A DNA stretch of 64,000 nt from Bradyrhizobium sp. LTSP849 (GCF_000938255.1 NZ_JYMR01000053.1:310001-374000); one strand, 5' to 3'. Numbered from the stretch's first letter, positions 12,292 to 21,753 are shown. Numbers and translations are program-made. Notes: a model not told the origin generated them from the sequence alone.

Positions 12292-13599
12292 ATGAAACCG
12301 CGGATTTTTGGCCCGTCCCGACGTGAGGTTTTAGCCGGCATGGCGGCCTCGGCCGCGGGCCTGCTTGGCGGCGGCGCCACGGCACCGGCCGCGACCGCCC
12401 AGCTCGCCCTTCTGGCAAGACCGGCAATGCTGGGTCTCAGGCCGGGTCAGCCAGCTACACCAATCTGGGAGCTGGCCGCCGTAAGCCATACCAGGGGCGT
12501 CCATCTCAAGCGCGGCGACCGCTGCGAAGTGGTATTTCGGAACGACCTACCTGTGCCACTTGCGCCAGTCTGGTACGGCACCAATGGCGCGGCGGCGGCC
12601 GACCCGCTGCGGGGCCGCGCGCCCATCGCGCCTGACGCGACTGAAACATCACTTATTTCAATACCAAACGCCGGAACTCTCCTCGCGGACTTCCGCCTCT
12701 TCGAGGATGGCCTCAAGCAGCCCGCGCGGCCACTTCCGATCATCGCCGAGGAGACCAGCCGCGTCGCCACCGATCGTGACGAGGTCCTGCTGATCGAGGA
12801 ATGGCGCCTGCGGCCGGACGGAACCGCGCTTCCGCCGGGCCGTGACCCCAAGGATACGACCCCGCTCTTTACCCTGAACGGACAGACTTCATTCGAACTC
12901 TCAGCCGCGGCCAATGAGCGGCTGCGGCTGCGCTTCATCAACGGCTCCCAACGTTCTGTTCTGGCGATCAAATTGGAAAGCCACGAGGTCCGGGTGATGG
13001 CCCTGGACGGACAGCCGGCCGAGCCCTTCCCGGCCCGCAATGGCGCCCTGGTGTTGGCCCCGGGCGCCCGTGCCGACGCCTTTGTGGATACGGCCACCTC
13101 GGCGGCGTTCGTTCTGCATGACGGCAAGGAAGCACGCTCGATCGGGCGCCTTGTCGTCTCCGGCGCACGGGAGCGACCTGCGCCGCTGGTACCGCCGCAG
13201 CCGCTCCCTTCGAACGGCCTACCCGAGAAGCTCGATCTGAGAGGTGCCCTGCGGTTCGATGTCGCGCTCGGCGCCCCCGACGTCGGTTGGACCCGGTCTG
13301 GAACCTTCTCCACCGCCTCCGAACCGGCCTTTCGCGCCAAGACCGGCCGCACTGTCGTGCTGGCCGTGAAGAACCCAGGGCCGGTCACCAACGTCTTCCA
13401 CCTGCACGGCCACCATTTCCGCCTGCTCGACCGCCTCGACGATGGCTGGAAGCCCTACTGGCTCGACACGCTCGCAATCGAGCCCGGCCAGATCCAGCGG
13501 ATCGCCTTCGCGGCCACTTCACCGGGACGATGGCTGATCGAATCCGTCGTGACCGACTGGGCCGCGCCGCGGCTGGTGCGCTGGTACGCGGTGGAGTGA
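12292..13599 (+). CDS. Tat-exported multicopper-oxidase-like cupredoxin lacking copper sites (SufI/FtsP-like)
   Basis: A 435-aa protein with a twin-arginine signal (SRREVLAG at residues 9-16, hydrophobic to about 35), so it is folded before export to the periplasm. Three cupredoxin-like domains fit the length. The copper motifs are mostly gone: the HWHG motif is replaced by VWYGTNG (93-99), and the C-terminal HCH cluster by IESVVTD (416-422). Only HLHGHHF (370-376) survives. That pattern resembles SufI/FtsP, which keeps the fold without catalytic copper and helps division, though a residual mononuclear site is possible. The gene stands alone after tRNA-Leu. Confidence 0.8.
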   Translation: MKPRIFGPSRREVLAGMAASAAGLLGGGATAPAATAQLALLARPAMLGLRPGQPATPIWELAAVSHTRGVHLKRGDRCEVVFRNDLPVPLAPVWYGTNGAAAADPLRGRAPIAPDATETSLISIPNAGTLLADFRLFEDGLKQPARPLPIIAEETSRVATDRDEVLLIEEWRLRPDGTALPPGRDPKDTTPLFTLNGQTSFELSAAANERLRLRFINGSQRSVLAIKLESHEVRVMALDGQPAEPFPARNGALVLAPGARADAFVDTATSAAFVLHDGKEARSIGRLVVSGARERPAPLVPPQPLPSNGLPEKLDLRGALRFDVALGAPDVGWTRSGTFSTASEPAFRAKTGRTVVLAVKNPGPVTNVFHLHGHHFRLLDRLDDGWKPYWLDTLAIEPGQIQRIAFAATSPGRWLIESVVTDWAAPRLVRWYAVE

Positions 13600-13611
13600 G
13601 CGGCGGTTCGG

Positions 13612-13759
13612 CCGTGCAGCTCGCGCGCGGGCAACGACGTTACGAGCGTGCGAGATGTAAGCTTCGTTCGGTCTTTAAGGCTTCTTCCATAAAGACGGCG
13701 ACGGCCTCATCTGTCAGTAAATCGTCGGCGGGATCATAGGTCGTCAATTTCTCGGCCAT
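13612..13759 (-). pseudogene. Frameshifted HigA-type addiction-module antitoxin remnant
   Basis: ATG at 13757-13759 opens a minus-strand frame of 39 codons whose product begins MAEKLTTYDPADDLLTDEAV and continues AVFMEEALKT. This is the N-terminus of the HTH antitoxin family partnered with RelE/HigB-like toxins (consensus: PAE.L.T.EA...F..EA...). After residue 31 similarity continues in another frame (EAYISHARNVVARARAA), matching the next family block, so a small indel caused a frameshift and the stop at 13640. The DNA-binding half is missing because the sequence runs into the 3' end of the cupredoxin gene, and no toxin gene is adjacent. Confidence 0.6.
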
Positions 13760-13789
13760 CTCGTAGTACCCACTGAAACGCGCCAGAAT

Positions 13790-15289
13790 TTAATACTCCA
13801 CACCTAGCGCACCATAAACCCGCCGGTGCACGGCCGGCAGCGTCTCGGTCAGGTCTTCCGCGATCAATCCGGGGCCGGCTTCGTTAGCCGCCTCGCCATG
13901 CATCCAGACGCCGATGCTGGCGGCCTCGAATGCCGGAACGCCTTGCGCCAACAGCCCTGCGATGATGCCGGCGAGCACGTCGCCGGCGCCGGCGGTGGCA
14001 AGCCACGGCGGCGCGTTGGCGGCGATGGTGGCGCGGCCGTCGGGGGCTGCGATCGTGGTGTCAGGGCCCTTCAGGAGCACGACCGCGCCGGAGCGTTCGG
14101 CCGCAGCACGCACGCGCTCGAGCTTCGAGCGGCCCGGATATTTGTTGCTGAGGTCCGAGAACAGGCGGGGGAACTCGCCCTCGTGCGGCGTCAGCACCAC
14201 CGCATTGTCCTGCGACGACTTGATCGATTCAAACAAGCGCTCGGGGTTCGCGGCAAAGCTCGTCAGCCCATCCGCATCGAGCACCAGATGCCGCTGCGCG
14301 TTAAGCGCCGTGTGGACGAAGTCGCAAGTGCGATCGCCGATGCCTGTCCCGGGGCCGATCATGCAGGTGTTGTAACGCTTGTCGCCGAGCAGCTCGGCGA
14401 ACTCGACCGCGGTATCGACGGGGCGAACCATCACAGCCGTCAGCGCGGCTGCATTGATCGCGAGCGCCTCGCGTGGGCTCGCCAGCGTCACCAGGCCCGC
14501 ACCGGCGCGCAACGCGCCGCGTGCAGCGAGCCGCGCCGCACCGGTCGCGGCTGCATCACCGGAGACCGCCAGCACGTGGCCTCGCGCGTATTTATGGCCG
14601 TCGATGCGCGGCACCGGAAAGGCTGCGCCCCAGAAATCCGGGTCGTTCTCGAAGATCTGTGGCCTGATCTCATCGAGCACCTGGCTCTCGATGCCGATAT
14701 CGGCAACACGCACGCGGCCGCAATGCATCCGGCCCGGCAGCAGAAGATGCGCCGGCTTCTTGCGGAAGAAGGTGACGGTCTCGGTGGCATTCACCGCCAC
14801 GCCGAGCACGGCCGCGCTAGTGCCGTTGATGCCGCTCGGCAGGTCGACCGCAAGCACCGGCGCGCCGTTGGTGTTGACCGCCTCGATCATCGCGCGCGCT
14901 TCGCCGTCGACCGGACGGCTCAGGCCGGCGCCGAACAGCGCATCGATGATCAGCGCGGGCTTGCCGATCGCCTGCGGATTGAACGGCAGCACCGGATGCT
15001 TCCAGCCGCGCGCGGCGGAGGCCGCGTCGCCTTGGAGCTGGTCGCGCTCGCACATCAGGATCACCGAGACCTCGCGGCCTTGGGCAGCGAGCTCGGCGGC
15101 TGCGACAAAACCATCGCCGCCATTGTTGCCGGGACCGGCCAAGATCAGGATCGGCCCCTCCTCCACCAGCGCGTTCGCAGCTTCCGCGACCGCCTGGCCC
15201 GCGCTCATCATCAGCTTGAAGCCGGGCGTGCCGGCCGCGATCGAGAGCTGGTCGGCCCGCTGCATTTCAGCGTTGGTCAGAACTTCCAT
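13790..15289 (-). CDS. nnr: Bifunctional NAD(P)H-hydrate epimerase / ADP-dependent dehydratase
   Basis: A 499-aa two-domain repair enzyme that restores damaged NADHX and NADPHX. The N-terminal YjeF epimerase domain (about 1-215) has the nucleotide signature LAGPGNNGGDGFVAA and the aspartate in AVDLPSGING. The C-terminal YjeF/ribokinase-like dehydratase domain (about 225-490) has VLTPHEGEFPRLF and the GAGDVLAGIIAG phosphate loop with catalytic Asp. Length and domain order match E. coli YjeF. The gene is divergent from glnB. Confidence 0.95.
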   Translation of the reverse strand: MEVLTNAEMQRADQLSIAAGTPGFKLMMSAGQAVAEAANALVEEGPILILAGPGNNGGDGFVAAAELAAQGREVSVILMCERDQLQGDAASAARGWKHPVLPFNPQAIGKPALIIDALFGAGLSRPVDGEARAMIEAVNTNGAPVLAVDLPSGINGTSAAVLGVAVNATETVTFFRKKPAHLLLPGRMHCGRVRVADIGIESQVLDEIRPQIFENDPDFWGAAFPVPRIDGHKYARGHVLAVSGDAAATGAARLAARGALRAGAGLVTLASPREALAINAAALTAVMVRPVDTAVEFAELLGDKRYNTCMIGPGTGIGDRTCDFVHTALNAQRHLVLDADGLTSFAANPERLFESIKSSQDNAVVLTPHEGEFPRLFSDLSNKYPGRSKLERVRAAAERSGAVVLLKGPDTTIAAPDGRATIAANAPPWLATAGAGDVLAGIIAGLLAQGVPAFEAASIGVWMHGEAANEAGPGLIAEDLTETLPAVHRRVYGALGVEY

Positions 15290-15481
15290 GCCACTTCCCT
15301 AGTACAAACGCCTCTTCAACAGGCATCTTCCGTGCCGATCCATACAGGGAACGGCGACCTGCACACGCATTGACCGTTTGCCTATTTCGTAGTCTTCGCT
15401 ATTTTGGGCCGGTCGGCTCCACCTATCAGAGATGCTCGTTAAAAGGCTGATAACGCTCCAATAATCAGGGCATTTGCAACT

Positions 15482-15497
15482 TGGCATAGACCCTGCT
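15482..15497 (+). promoter_or_regulatory. Candidate sigma-54 promoter of glnB
   Basis: TGGCAT-N5-CTGCT contains the invariant GG (15483-15484) and GC (15495-15496) separated by exactly 10 nt, and matches the -24/-12 consensus at most positions. It lies 168 nt upstream of the glnB GTG. Bradyrhizobium japonicum glnB is known to be controlled by NtrC from tandem promoters, which fits. No clear NtrC dyad was found in 15290-15480; that stretch otherwise shows nothing I can name. Confidence 0.6.
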
Positions 15498-15607
15498 TTC
15501 GAGGAAGCCGCTTCGGTTCGTCGTGCTCACTGGCATTATCTAGGTGTGGCCGGCCGTCGCCGGGCCGGTCAGGCGACCCGGGACAGCGAAGACAAGTCCG
15601 TGCGTGA

Positions 15608-16003
<396 letters not shown>

Positions 16004-16046
16004 GCCGGGTGCTATCCCGCCCTTTGCGACACTCTGAGAAGAAATA

Positions 16047-16064
16047 AGGCTGCTTCGGCGGCCT
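16047..16064 (+). terminator. Stem-loop in the glnB-glnA gap
   Basis: A 7-bp stem (16047-16053 with 16058-16064, UUCG tetraloop) is followed by GATTTCGTTT. A second small hairpin (16091-16105) precedes AATAATTTT. Either could partly terminate or attenuate read-through from glnB into glnA. Confidence 0.4.
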
Positions 16065-16155
16065 GATTTCGTTTATGCGGTCGCGCAAAACTCGCCGAAA
16101 GCGAGAATAATTTTGCTCATCTGGAAATCGACCCGCAGAGCCAAAAGGGGTATGC

Positions 16156-17565
16156 ATGAAGACCGCCAAAGACGTCCTGAAATCGATCAAGGACAACGAC
16201 GTCAAATACGTCGACCTGCGCTTCACCGATCCGCGCGGCAAGTGGCAGCATGTGACGTTCGACGTCAGCATGATCGATGACGACATTTTCGCCGAAGGGA
16301 CGATGTTCGACGGCTCCTCGATCGCCGGCTGGAAGGCGATCAACGAGTCCGACATGTGCCTGATGCCCGATCCGGTGACCGCGACGATCGACCCGTTCTT
16401 CGCCGAGACCACCATGGTCATCACCTGCGACGTGCTCGAGCCGACCACGGGCGAGCCCTACAACCGCGACCCCCGCGGCATCGCCAAGAAGGCGGAAGCC
16501 ATGGTGAAGTCGATGGGCGTGGGCGACACCGTCTTCGTCGGCCCCGAGGCCGAGTTCTTCGTGTTCGACGACGTGCGCTTCTCCTCGGGCCCCTACAACA
16601 CCGGCTTCCGGCTCGACTCCTCGGAGCTGCCGAGCAACACCGACACCGAATATGAGGGCGGCAATCTCGGCCACCGCATCCGTACCAAGGGTGGCTACTT
16701 CCCCGTTCCGCCGCAGGACTCCGTGCAGGACATGCGCTCGGAGATGCTCGGCGCCATGGCCAAGATGGGCGTCAAGGTCGAGAAGCATCACCACGAGGTC
16801 GCTTCCGCCCAGCACGAGCTCGGCATGAAGTTCGACACGCTGACGCTGATGGCCGACCATTTGCAGATCTACAAATACTGCATCCACCAGGTCGCGCATA
16901 TCTACGGCAAGACCGCCACCTTCATGCCGAAGCCGGTCTATGGCGACAACGGCTCGGGCATGCATGTGCATCAGTCGATCTGGAAGGACGGCAAGCCGGT
17001 GTTCGCCGGCAACAAGTACGCCGACCTCTCGGAGACCTGCCTCAACTACATCGGCGGCATCATCAAGCATGCCAAGGCGATCAACGCCTTCACCAACCCG
17101 TCGACCAACTCCTACAAGCGTCTGGTCCCGGGCTATGAGGCCCCCGTGCTGCTCGCCTACTCCGCGCGTAACCGCTCGGCCTCCTGCCGCATCCCCTACA
17201 CGGCGAACCCGAAGGCCAAGCGTGTCGAGGTGCGCTTCCCCGATCCGCTCGCCAATCCCTATCTCGGCTTCGCAGCGATGCTGATGGCTGGTCTCGACGG
17301 CATCAAGAACAAGATCGATCCGGGTCCAGCGATGGACAAGGACCTCTACGATCTGCCGAAGGAAGAGTTGAAGCTGATCCCGACGGTGTGCGGCAGCTTG
17401 CGCGAGGCGCTCGAAAACCTCGACAAGGACCGCGCCTTCCTCAAGGCCGGCGGCGTGTTCGACGACGACTTCATCGACGCTTACATCGAGCTGAAGATGA
17501 CCGAAGTCGCCCGCTTCGAAATGACCCCGCACCCGGTCGAGTTCGACATGTACTATTCGGGCTAA
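16156..17565 (+). CDS. glnA: Glutamine synthetase type I
   Basis: A 469-aa dodecameric enzyme making glutamine from glutamate, ammonia and ATP. The beta-grasp N-terminal domain contains [17 protein letters not shown]. The catalytic domain has [12 protein letters not shown], the ATP loop [11 protein letters not shown], and the glutamate/ammonia site around [13 protein letters not shown]. The regulatory adenylylation tyrosine is Tyr398 in [12 protein letters not shown], as in GSI-beta enzymes. An AAGGGG ribosome site lies 5 nt from the ATG. It follows glnB in the conserved nitrogen-control pair. Confidence 0.98.
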   Translation: MKTAKDVLKSIKDNDVKYVDLRFTDPRGKWQHVTFDVSMIDDDIFAEGTMFDGSSIAGWKAINESDMCLMPDPVTATIDPFFAETTMVITCDVLEPTTGEPYNRDPRGIAKKAEAMVKSMGVGDTVFVGPEAEFFVFDDVRFSSGPYNTGFRLDSSELPSNTDTEYEGGNLGHRIRTKGGYFPVPPQDSVQDMRSEMLGAMAKMGVKVEKHHHEVASAQHELGMKFDTLTLMADHLQIYKYCIHQVAHIYGKTATFMPKPVYGDNGSGMHVHQSIWKDGKPVFAGNKYADLSETCLNYIGGIIKHAKAINAFTNPSTNSYKRLVPGYEAPVLLAYSARNRSASCRIPYTANPKAKRVEVRFPDPLANPYLGFAAMLMAGLDGIKNKIDPGPAMDKDLYDLPKEELKLIPTVCGSLREALENLDKDRAFLKAGGVFDDDFIDAYIELKMTEVARFEMTPHPVEFDMYYSG

Positions 17566-17590
17566 GGCGTCCGAACTTTACGCGACAAGC

Positions 17591-17622
17591 AAAAGGCGCT
17601 CCGCGAGGGGCGCCTTTTCGTT
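17591..17622 (+). terminator. Intrinsic terminator after glnA
   Basis: A 9-bp inverted repeat (AAAAGGCGC at 17591-17599, GCGCCTTTT at 17610-17618) runs into CGTTTTC, 25 nt past the glnA stop. It may also serve the convergent gene, since the arms begin with AAAA. Confidence 0.88.
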
Positions 17623-17648
17623 TTCGGGGTCGTCGTAGGATGGGCCGC

Positions 17649-18422
17649 CTACGCGATCGCGCGCTGCCGCTCGGTCAGAGCTTCGCCGAACGCCTCGAAC
17701 AGCTTTCGGTTGATGGGATTTTGCTGTGGATCGTATTCGGCGTGCCATTGGACGCCGAGCGCGAAGGTCGGGGCCTCGGCGATGCGGATCGCCTCGATGG
17801 TACCGTCTTCGGCGACACCTTCGATCAGCACGCGCTTGCCGGGGTCCAGGATACCCTGGCCGTGCAGCGAATTGACCCTGATCTTCTCGCAGCCGAGCAG
17901 CCTTGCGAACGCTCCGCCGGGCGTGAGGTCGACGTCGTGGCGGTCGGCGAATACCACGGTCGGATCGGGATGGATCTCGCCATTCTCGAGCCGCGGCATG
18001 CGGTGGTTGATGCGGCCCGGGATTTCGCGGATTTCGGGATGCAGCGAGCCGCCGAAGGCGACGTTCATCTCCTGAAGGCCGCGGCAGATGCCGAACAGCG
18101 GAATGCCGCGGGCAACGCAGGCCACCGACAGCGCCAGCGCGACCTCGTCGCGGTGGATGTCATAGGGCTCGTGCTTTTCGCAGGGATCGACGTTGAAGCG
18201 GGTCGGATGGACGTTGGCGCGAGCACCGGTGAGCACGATGCCGTCGACGGCATCGAGCAGCGCGCCGATATCGGTGATGTCGGGCGAGCCCGCGAACATC
18301 ACCGGCAGGCCGCCGGAAACCTCGGCCACGGCGCGCAGATTACGCTCGCCGACCATCTGGACCTGAAATCGATTTTCGACGCGATGGGCGTTCCCGATCA
18401 CGCCGACGACCGGCTTTCTCAT
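17649..18422 (-). CDS. Class I glutamine amidotransferase, gamma-glutamyl-GABA hydrolase family (PuuD-like)
   Basis: A 257-aa peptidase C26 enzyme expected to cleave gamma-glutamyl bonds. The nucleophile is Cys113 in LFGICRGLQEMN, and the His-Glu pair is His227/Glu229 in GVQWHAEYDP. The glycine-rich oxyanion strand is GIVLTGARANVHP. The Puu route of putrescine breakdown uses such an enzyme together with a gamma-glutamylputrescine synthetase. Here it lies convergent to glnA, a glutamine synthetase of the ordinary type, and no other Puu genes are adjacent. Substrate is therefore inferred only from family. Confidence 0.9.
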   Translation of the reverse strand: MRKPVVGVIGNAHRVENRFQVQMVGERNLRAVAEVSGGLPVMFAGSPDITDIGALLDAVDGIVLTGARANVHPTRFNVDPCEKHEPYDIHRDEVALALSVACVARGIPLFGICRGLQEMNVAFGGSLHPEIREIPGRINHRMPRLENGEIHPDPTVVFADRHDVDLTPGGAFARLLGCEKIRVNSLHGQGILDPGKRVLIEGVAEDGTIEAIRIAEAPTFALGVQWHAEYDPQQNPINRKLFEAFGEALTERQRAIA

Positions 18423-18666
18423 CTCCCGTTCAGACCTCCCCCGTAAGAAGATTCTCCAAACATGCCCCTCGGACGGAACAAATTCAACAGAAGGGATCGC
18501 GGGACGGCAATGCTATTTCGCGCAAATGGCCATCGGGGGGCAACGATGGCACTCCTTCACCTGGCCGGCGTTGGCTCCAGGAGGTCGCGGACGCGTCAAA
18601 CCGGCGGCTTGCTCCCCCGCAGGATTTCACGAAAGAGTGGCTCCCGCCCTCCGAAAAGGAAATGAA

Positions 18667-19812
18667 GTGACGAATCCCGTAGATGAACGGCCCCGGACCC
18701 GCACCGATCTGGCTCGGGATCAGGCTTGGGCGATTTCGGTTGGGGGCATCGGCGTCGTGCTGTTCAGCGCCATGCTGGTCTTCACCTGGTATTTTGCCGC
18801 CACCCTGCTCCTGATCTTCGCCGGGATGCTGCTGGGCGTCGGGCTCAACGCGCTGACCAATGCACTGGGCCGTCGCATTCACCTGCCGCATCCGGCGCGA
18901 CTTGCGATCGTCTGTGTTGCGCTGGCCCTGATGCTCGCGGGCGTCGCCTATCTCGGCGGTGCCACCATCGCCGAGCAGGCTTCGCTGCTCAGCAACACCA
19001 TCAAATCGCAGATTGCACACGTCAAATCCTTCCTCGACAGCCGCGGCATCGACACCAGCTTCTTCGATCTCGGCAACGCCGCGCCCGCCGCCTCCACCAA
19101 CGCAGAACCGGCGCCCTCGCCGAGCCCTGCCGCGCATGGCCAGTTGCCGGGTGCCGGTGCGCTGGCCTCCAGCGGCGGCGCGATCGTGAGCCAGACCTTC
19201 AAGCTGCTGTTCGGCGCGATCAGCGCCGTCGGCAACGTCTTCATCGTGCTGTTTCTGGGGCTGGCCTTTGCCGCCCAGCCCGGCATCTATCACGACGGCC
19301 TGTTGTTCCTCGCGCCGGCCCGGCATCGCACCCGCGCCGCTCTCATCATCGACCGCATCGGCGAAACGCTGGAGCGCTGGCTGATCGCGCAGATCATCGT
19401 CATGCTCGCAGTCGGCGTGGTGACGTGGATCGGGCTCGCCATCATCGGCATCCCCGGCTCGTTCATCCTGGGAATCCAGGCCGGACTGCTTGCCTTCATC
19501 CCGACCGTCGGCGCCATCATCGCCGGTGTCGTCGTGGTGCTGGCGAGCCTCGCCTCGGGCTGGATCCCGGCGCTCTCCGCGTTCATCCTCTTCCTCGGCG
19601 TGCACGCGATGGAGAGCTACGTGCTGACGCCGATCCTCCAGCGCCAGGCGCTGGACATTCCGCCGGCCACGCTGTTCGCGTTCCAGATCCTGCTCGGCGT
19701 CGTCTTCGGAATCTGGGGCCTGGCGCTGGCGCTGCCATTGGTCGCCATCGCCAAGGTCGTGATCGACCATTTCAAGACGTATGAAGCGCCACCGCTGGCC
19801 GAGGTAGCCTGA
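18667..19812 (+). CDS. AI-2E family membrane transporter (PerM/YdiK-like)
   Basis: A 381-aa inner membrane protein of the AI-2E exporter family. Hydrophobic segments flank a short Ala/Pro/Ser-rich soluble loop (about residues 135-165, rich in APAAS). The C-terminal membrane half has the family signature GVHAMESYVLTPILQRQ. Substrates vary in this family (autoinducer-2, lipids, ions), so no transport role is assigned. The GTG start at 18667 has AAGGAAATGAA just upstream; the frame is open 47 codons further back, but that part is not membrane-like and has no ribosome site. Confidence 0.85.
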   Translation: MTNPVDERPRTRTDLARDQAWAISVGGIGVVLFSAMLVFTWYFAATLLLIFAGMLLGVGLNALTNALGRRIHLPHPARLAIVCVALALMLAGVAYLGGATIAEQASLLSNTIKSQIAHVKSFLDSRGIDTSFFDLGNAAPAASTNAEPAPSPSPAAHGQLPGAGALASSGGAIVSQTFKLLFGAISAVGNVFIVLFLGLAFAAQPGIYHDGLLFLAPARHRTRAALIIDRIGETLERWLIAQIIVMLAVGVVTWIGLAIIGIPGSFILGIQAGLLAFIPTVGAIIAGVVVVLASLASGWIPALSAFILFLGVHAMESYVLTPILQRQALDIPPATLFAFQILLGVVFGIWGLALALPLVAIAKVVIDHFKTYEAPPLAEVA

Positions 19813-19818
19813 TAGCCC

Positions 19819-20124
19819 TCAGGTCGCCAGCACGGTCTCGGTGTGCTCGACCTCGGGGGGCGAGGCGAAATACTGGCCGACGAGGCCGCGCCATTCGGCA
19901 AAGTTCTCCGAGCCGCGGAAATCGACGGTGTGATTTTCCAGCGTCTCCCACTTCACCATCAGCCGGTAGCGCTGCGGCTTCTCGATCGACTTGTGCAGCT
20001 CGAAGCCGTGAAAGCCCTTGGAGCGACCGAAGGCGGCCTTGGCCTTGGCGACAGCCGCCTCAAAATCCTTCTCGCTGCCCGGCTTGATGTCGATTTGCGC
20101 GATCTCGGTGACCATCGTTTCCAC
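19819..20124 (-). CDS. Antibiotic biosynthesis monooxygenase (ABM) family protein
   Basis: A 101-aa ferredoxin-fold protein with the ABM pattern: strand EIAQIDIKPGSEKDFE, helix AVAKAKAAFGRSKGF, then YRLMVKWETLENHTVDFRGS. Such dimeric proteins include cofactor-free monooxygenases, heme-degrading enzymes and many with unknown activity. No heme ligand pattern is obvious. It is convergent with the AI-2E gene, 6 nt apart. Function beyond family is not known. Confidence 0.82.
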   Translation of the reverse strand: METMVTEIAQIDIKPGSEKDFEAAVAKAKAAFGRSKGFHGFELHKSIEKPQRYRLMVKWETLENHTVDFRGSENFAEWRGLVGQYFASPPEVEHTETVLAT

Positions 20125-20164
20125 CCTTCTTGTTTGATGGGCGTGTCTACCGCAGCCGGGGACA

Positions 20165-20189
20165 AAGAAAAAGGCGCCTGAACGGCGCC
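20165..20189 (-). terminator. Intrinsic terminator
   Basis: On the minus strand GGCGCC-GTTCA-GGCGCC (20184-20189 and 20173-20178) is followed by TTTTTCTTT, 26 nt past the stop of the small membrane protein gene at 20215. Confidence 0.85.
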
Positions 20190-20214
20190 CTGGCCGGCCT
20201 AAAACGCGGCGCTC

Positions 20215-20451
20215 TCAGGCGAACAGCAGGACCGTGCCAGCGATGACGAGCGCGCAACCGACGAACAGCGCGAGCGGCCAATAGCTGCGGCTCTGCGTGT
20301 AGCGCCCCTGCGCGCGGCGCTCGGTGATGACAGCGGTCTCGTATTCGTCCGCGGTCGAGAACAAACAGGCGAAACCGCCGCGTGCCGAGGCCGCAGCGGC
20401 TTCGAGCGACATCAGGGTAGCCTGCGGGTTCTGTCGACGGATCGATTCCAT
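20215..20451 (-). CDS. Small single-span membrane protein, unknown
   Basis: A 78-aa protein with a soluble N-terminal part containing DEYETAVITERRAQGRY and one C-terminal membrane span (WPLALFVGCALVIAGTVLLF) that reaches the end of the protein, so it is probably a tail-anchored or bitopic protein. The dedicated terminator directly downstream supports it as a real gene. Family not recognised. Confidence 0.65.
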   Translation of the reverse strand: MESIRRQNPQATLMSLEAAAASARGGFACLFSTADEYETAVITERRAQGRYTQSRSYWPLALFVGCALVIAGTVLLFA

Positions 20452-20520
20452 GACCGCAATGGTAGGAACCGAATGGTAAACAGAGGATTACCGCGAGGCC
20501 CCTTGAAGGCCTCTTGCGTC

Positions 20521-21753
20521 TCAGGCCGTGACCGGCTCTGCCTTGGATGGTGTCTTGGGCACACCGATCCGCGCGGCGCTCTGGCGGCGCCAGTTCTCCA
20601 GCGACAGCGGCAGCTCCTCCGCCGCCTCGACGCGGTTGCGGCCGCCGCGCTTGGCCTGATAGAGCGCGGTGTCGGCCGAAGCCAGCAGCACCTCGAGCTC
20701 GGTGCCGGCCGGCCCGCCGGACACGCCGATGCTGACGGTGGTGTCGACCGCGCCTTCCTCGACCACGACGCCGGAGGTCTCGAACGCCTCGCGCACGCGC
20801 TCGGCGACCAGCACGCCTTCCTCCAGCGAGCACGGCAACAAGGCCGCGAACTCTTCGCCGCCGATGCGGCCCGACAGGTCCGAGATGCGCAGATTGCTGA
20901 CGACGACGGTCGAGAACAATTTCAGCATCTCGTCGCCGGCGGGATGGCCGAAGCGATCGTTGATCGACTTGAAGTGGTCGATGTCGAAGATCATCACGGT
21001 AACCGGACGGCCGCCCTTGGCCTCGCGCTCGATCATCCGCGCGCAGGCCTCGGAGAAGCCGCGTCGGTTGAGCATGCCGGTCAGGGGATCGGTGGATGCG
21101 GCCGTGCGGTGCGCGGTGACGGTGCGCTCCGACACCAGCATGAAGATCACGAACACGGTGCCGACTGCATAAAGCACGAGCTCGACCGCGAACACGGTGA
21201 CCCAGACGCTGCCGGAGAAGCCGGCATCGTTCGGGCGCAGGAAGCTGCCGAGCAGGATCGGCAGCATCAGCACGCAGCCGTGCATCACCGGCACCACGAA
21301 GGCCGGCCAGCGCCGTTGCAGGCTCTTGCGCCGCTCGACCCAGAGCTCGCTCGCGGTCAGCGCCGCGTAGACCGAGACGATGCCGGCGCCGATGATCATG
21401 CGCAGCATGGACGCGGCAGGATCAAGCAGCGTCACGGTCGCGGCCCAGGCGAGCGCGCCGAGCACGAGACCGGGCCAGTTCGGCTTGCGGCCGTGGAAGA
21501 CGCGCGCCGCATTCCAAACCATACCGCAGGCGACGAAGCCCACCGCATTCAGCGCGAGATAAAGGTGCGGGCCGAGCTTGTCGCCGGTCGCCGTCCATAG
21601 CGCGACAGACGCTGCGCCAAGGAGATATGCGGTGCCCCACCATTTCAGCGCGGGACTGTTCTCCTGCCTGCCGAAAAATACCATCATGGCGCCGAGCAAT
21701 GCGGCAACCATGGTGGCGACCAAATAGAGCGTGATGCTATCGAGCGACATCAT
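20521..21753 (-). CDS. Membrane-bound GGDEF diguanylate cyclase
   Basis: A 410-aa protein predicted to make cyclic di-GMP. The N-terminal half has about six hydrophobic segments, and a GGDEF domain follows at about residues 225-390. The active-site motif is GGEEF (RIGGEEFAALLP), an accepted active variant, preceded by FDIDHFKSINDRFGHPAGD. The ATG at 21753 is preferred to the one 14 codons upstream because GAGGGGG lies 7 nt before it and the protein then begins MMSLDSITLYLVATMVAAL, straight into a membrane helix. Signal sensed is unknown. Confidence 0.92.
   Translation of the reverse strand: MMSLDSITLYLVATMVAALLGAMMVFFGRQENSPALKWWGTAYLLGAASVALWTATGDKLGPHLYLALNAVGFVACGMVWNAARVFHGRKPNWPGLVLGALAWAATVTLLDPAASMLRMIIGAGIVSVYAALTASELWVERRKSLQRRWPAFVVPVMHGCVLMLPILLGSFLRPNDAGFSGSVWVTVFAVELVLYAVGTVFVIFMLVSERTVTAHRTAASTDPLTGMLNRRGFSEACARMIEREAKGGRPVTVMIFDIDHFKSINDRFGHPAGDEMLKLFSTVVVSNLRISDLSGRIGGEEFAALLPCSLEEGVLVAERVREAFETSGVVVEEGAVDTTVSIGVSGGPAGTELEVLLASADTALYQAKRGGRNRVEAAEELPLSLENWRRQSAARIGVPKTPSKAEPVTA

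Noticed and set aside
13826-15373. A 515-codon plus-strand open frame over the nnr gene
   Set aside because: Antisense shadow of the NAD(P)HX repair enzyme; no motif or ribosome site.
16117-17532. A 471-codon minus-strand frame over glnA
   Set aside because: Antisense shadow of glutamine synthetase with low-complexity His/Arg/Val translation.
17649-18422. Assignment of the amidotransferase as a true PuuD of a putrescine pathway
   Set aside because: Catalytic residues fit the family, but no other Puu genes are present in the window, so only the family name is given.
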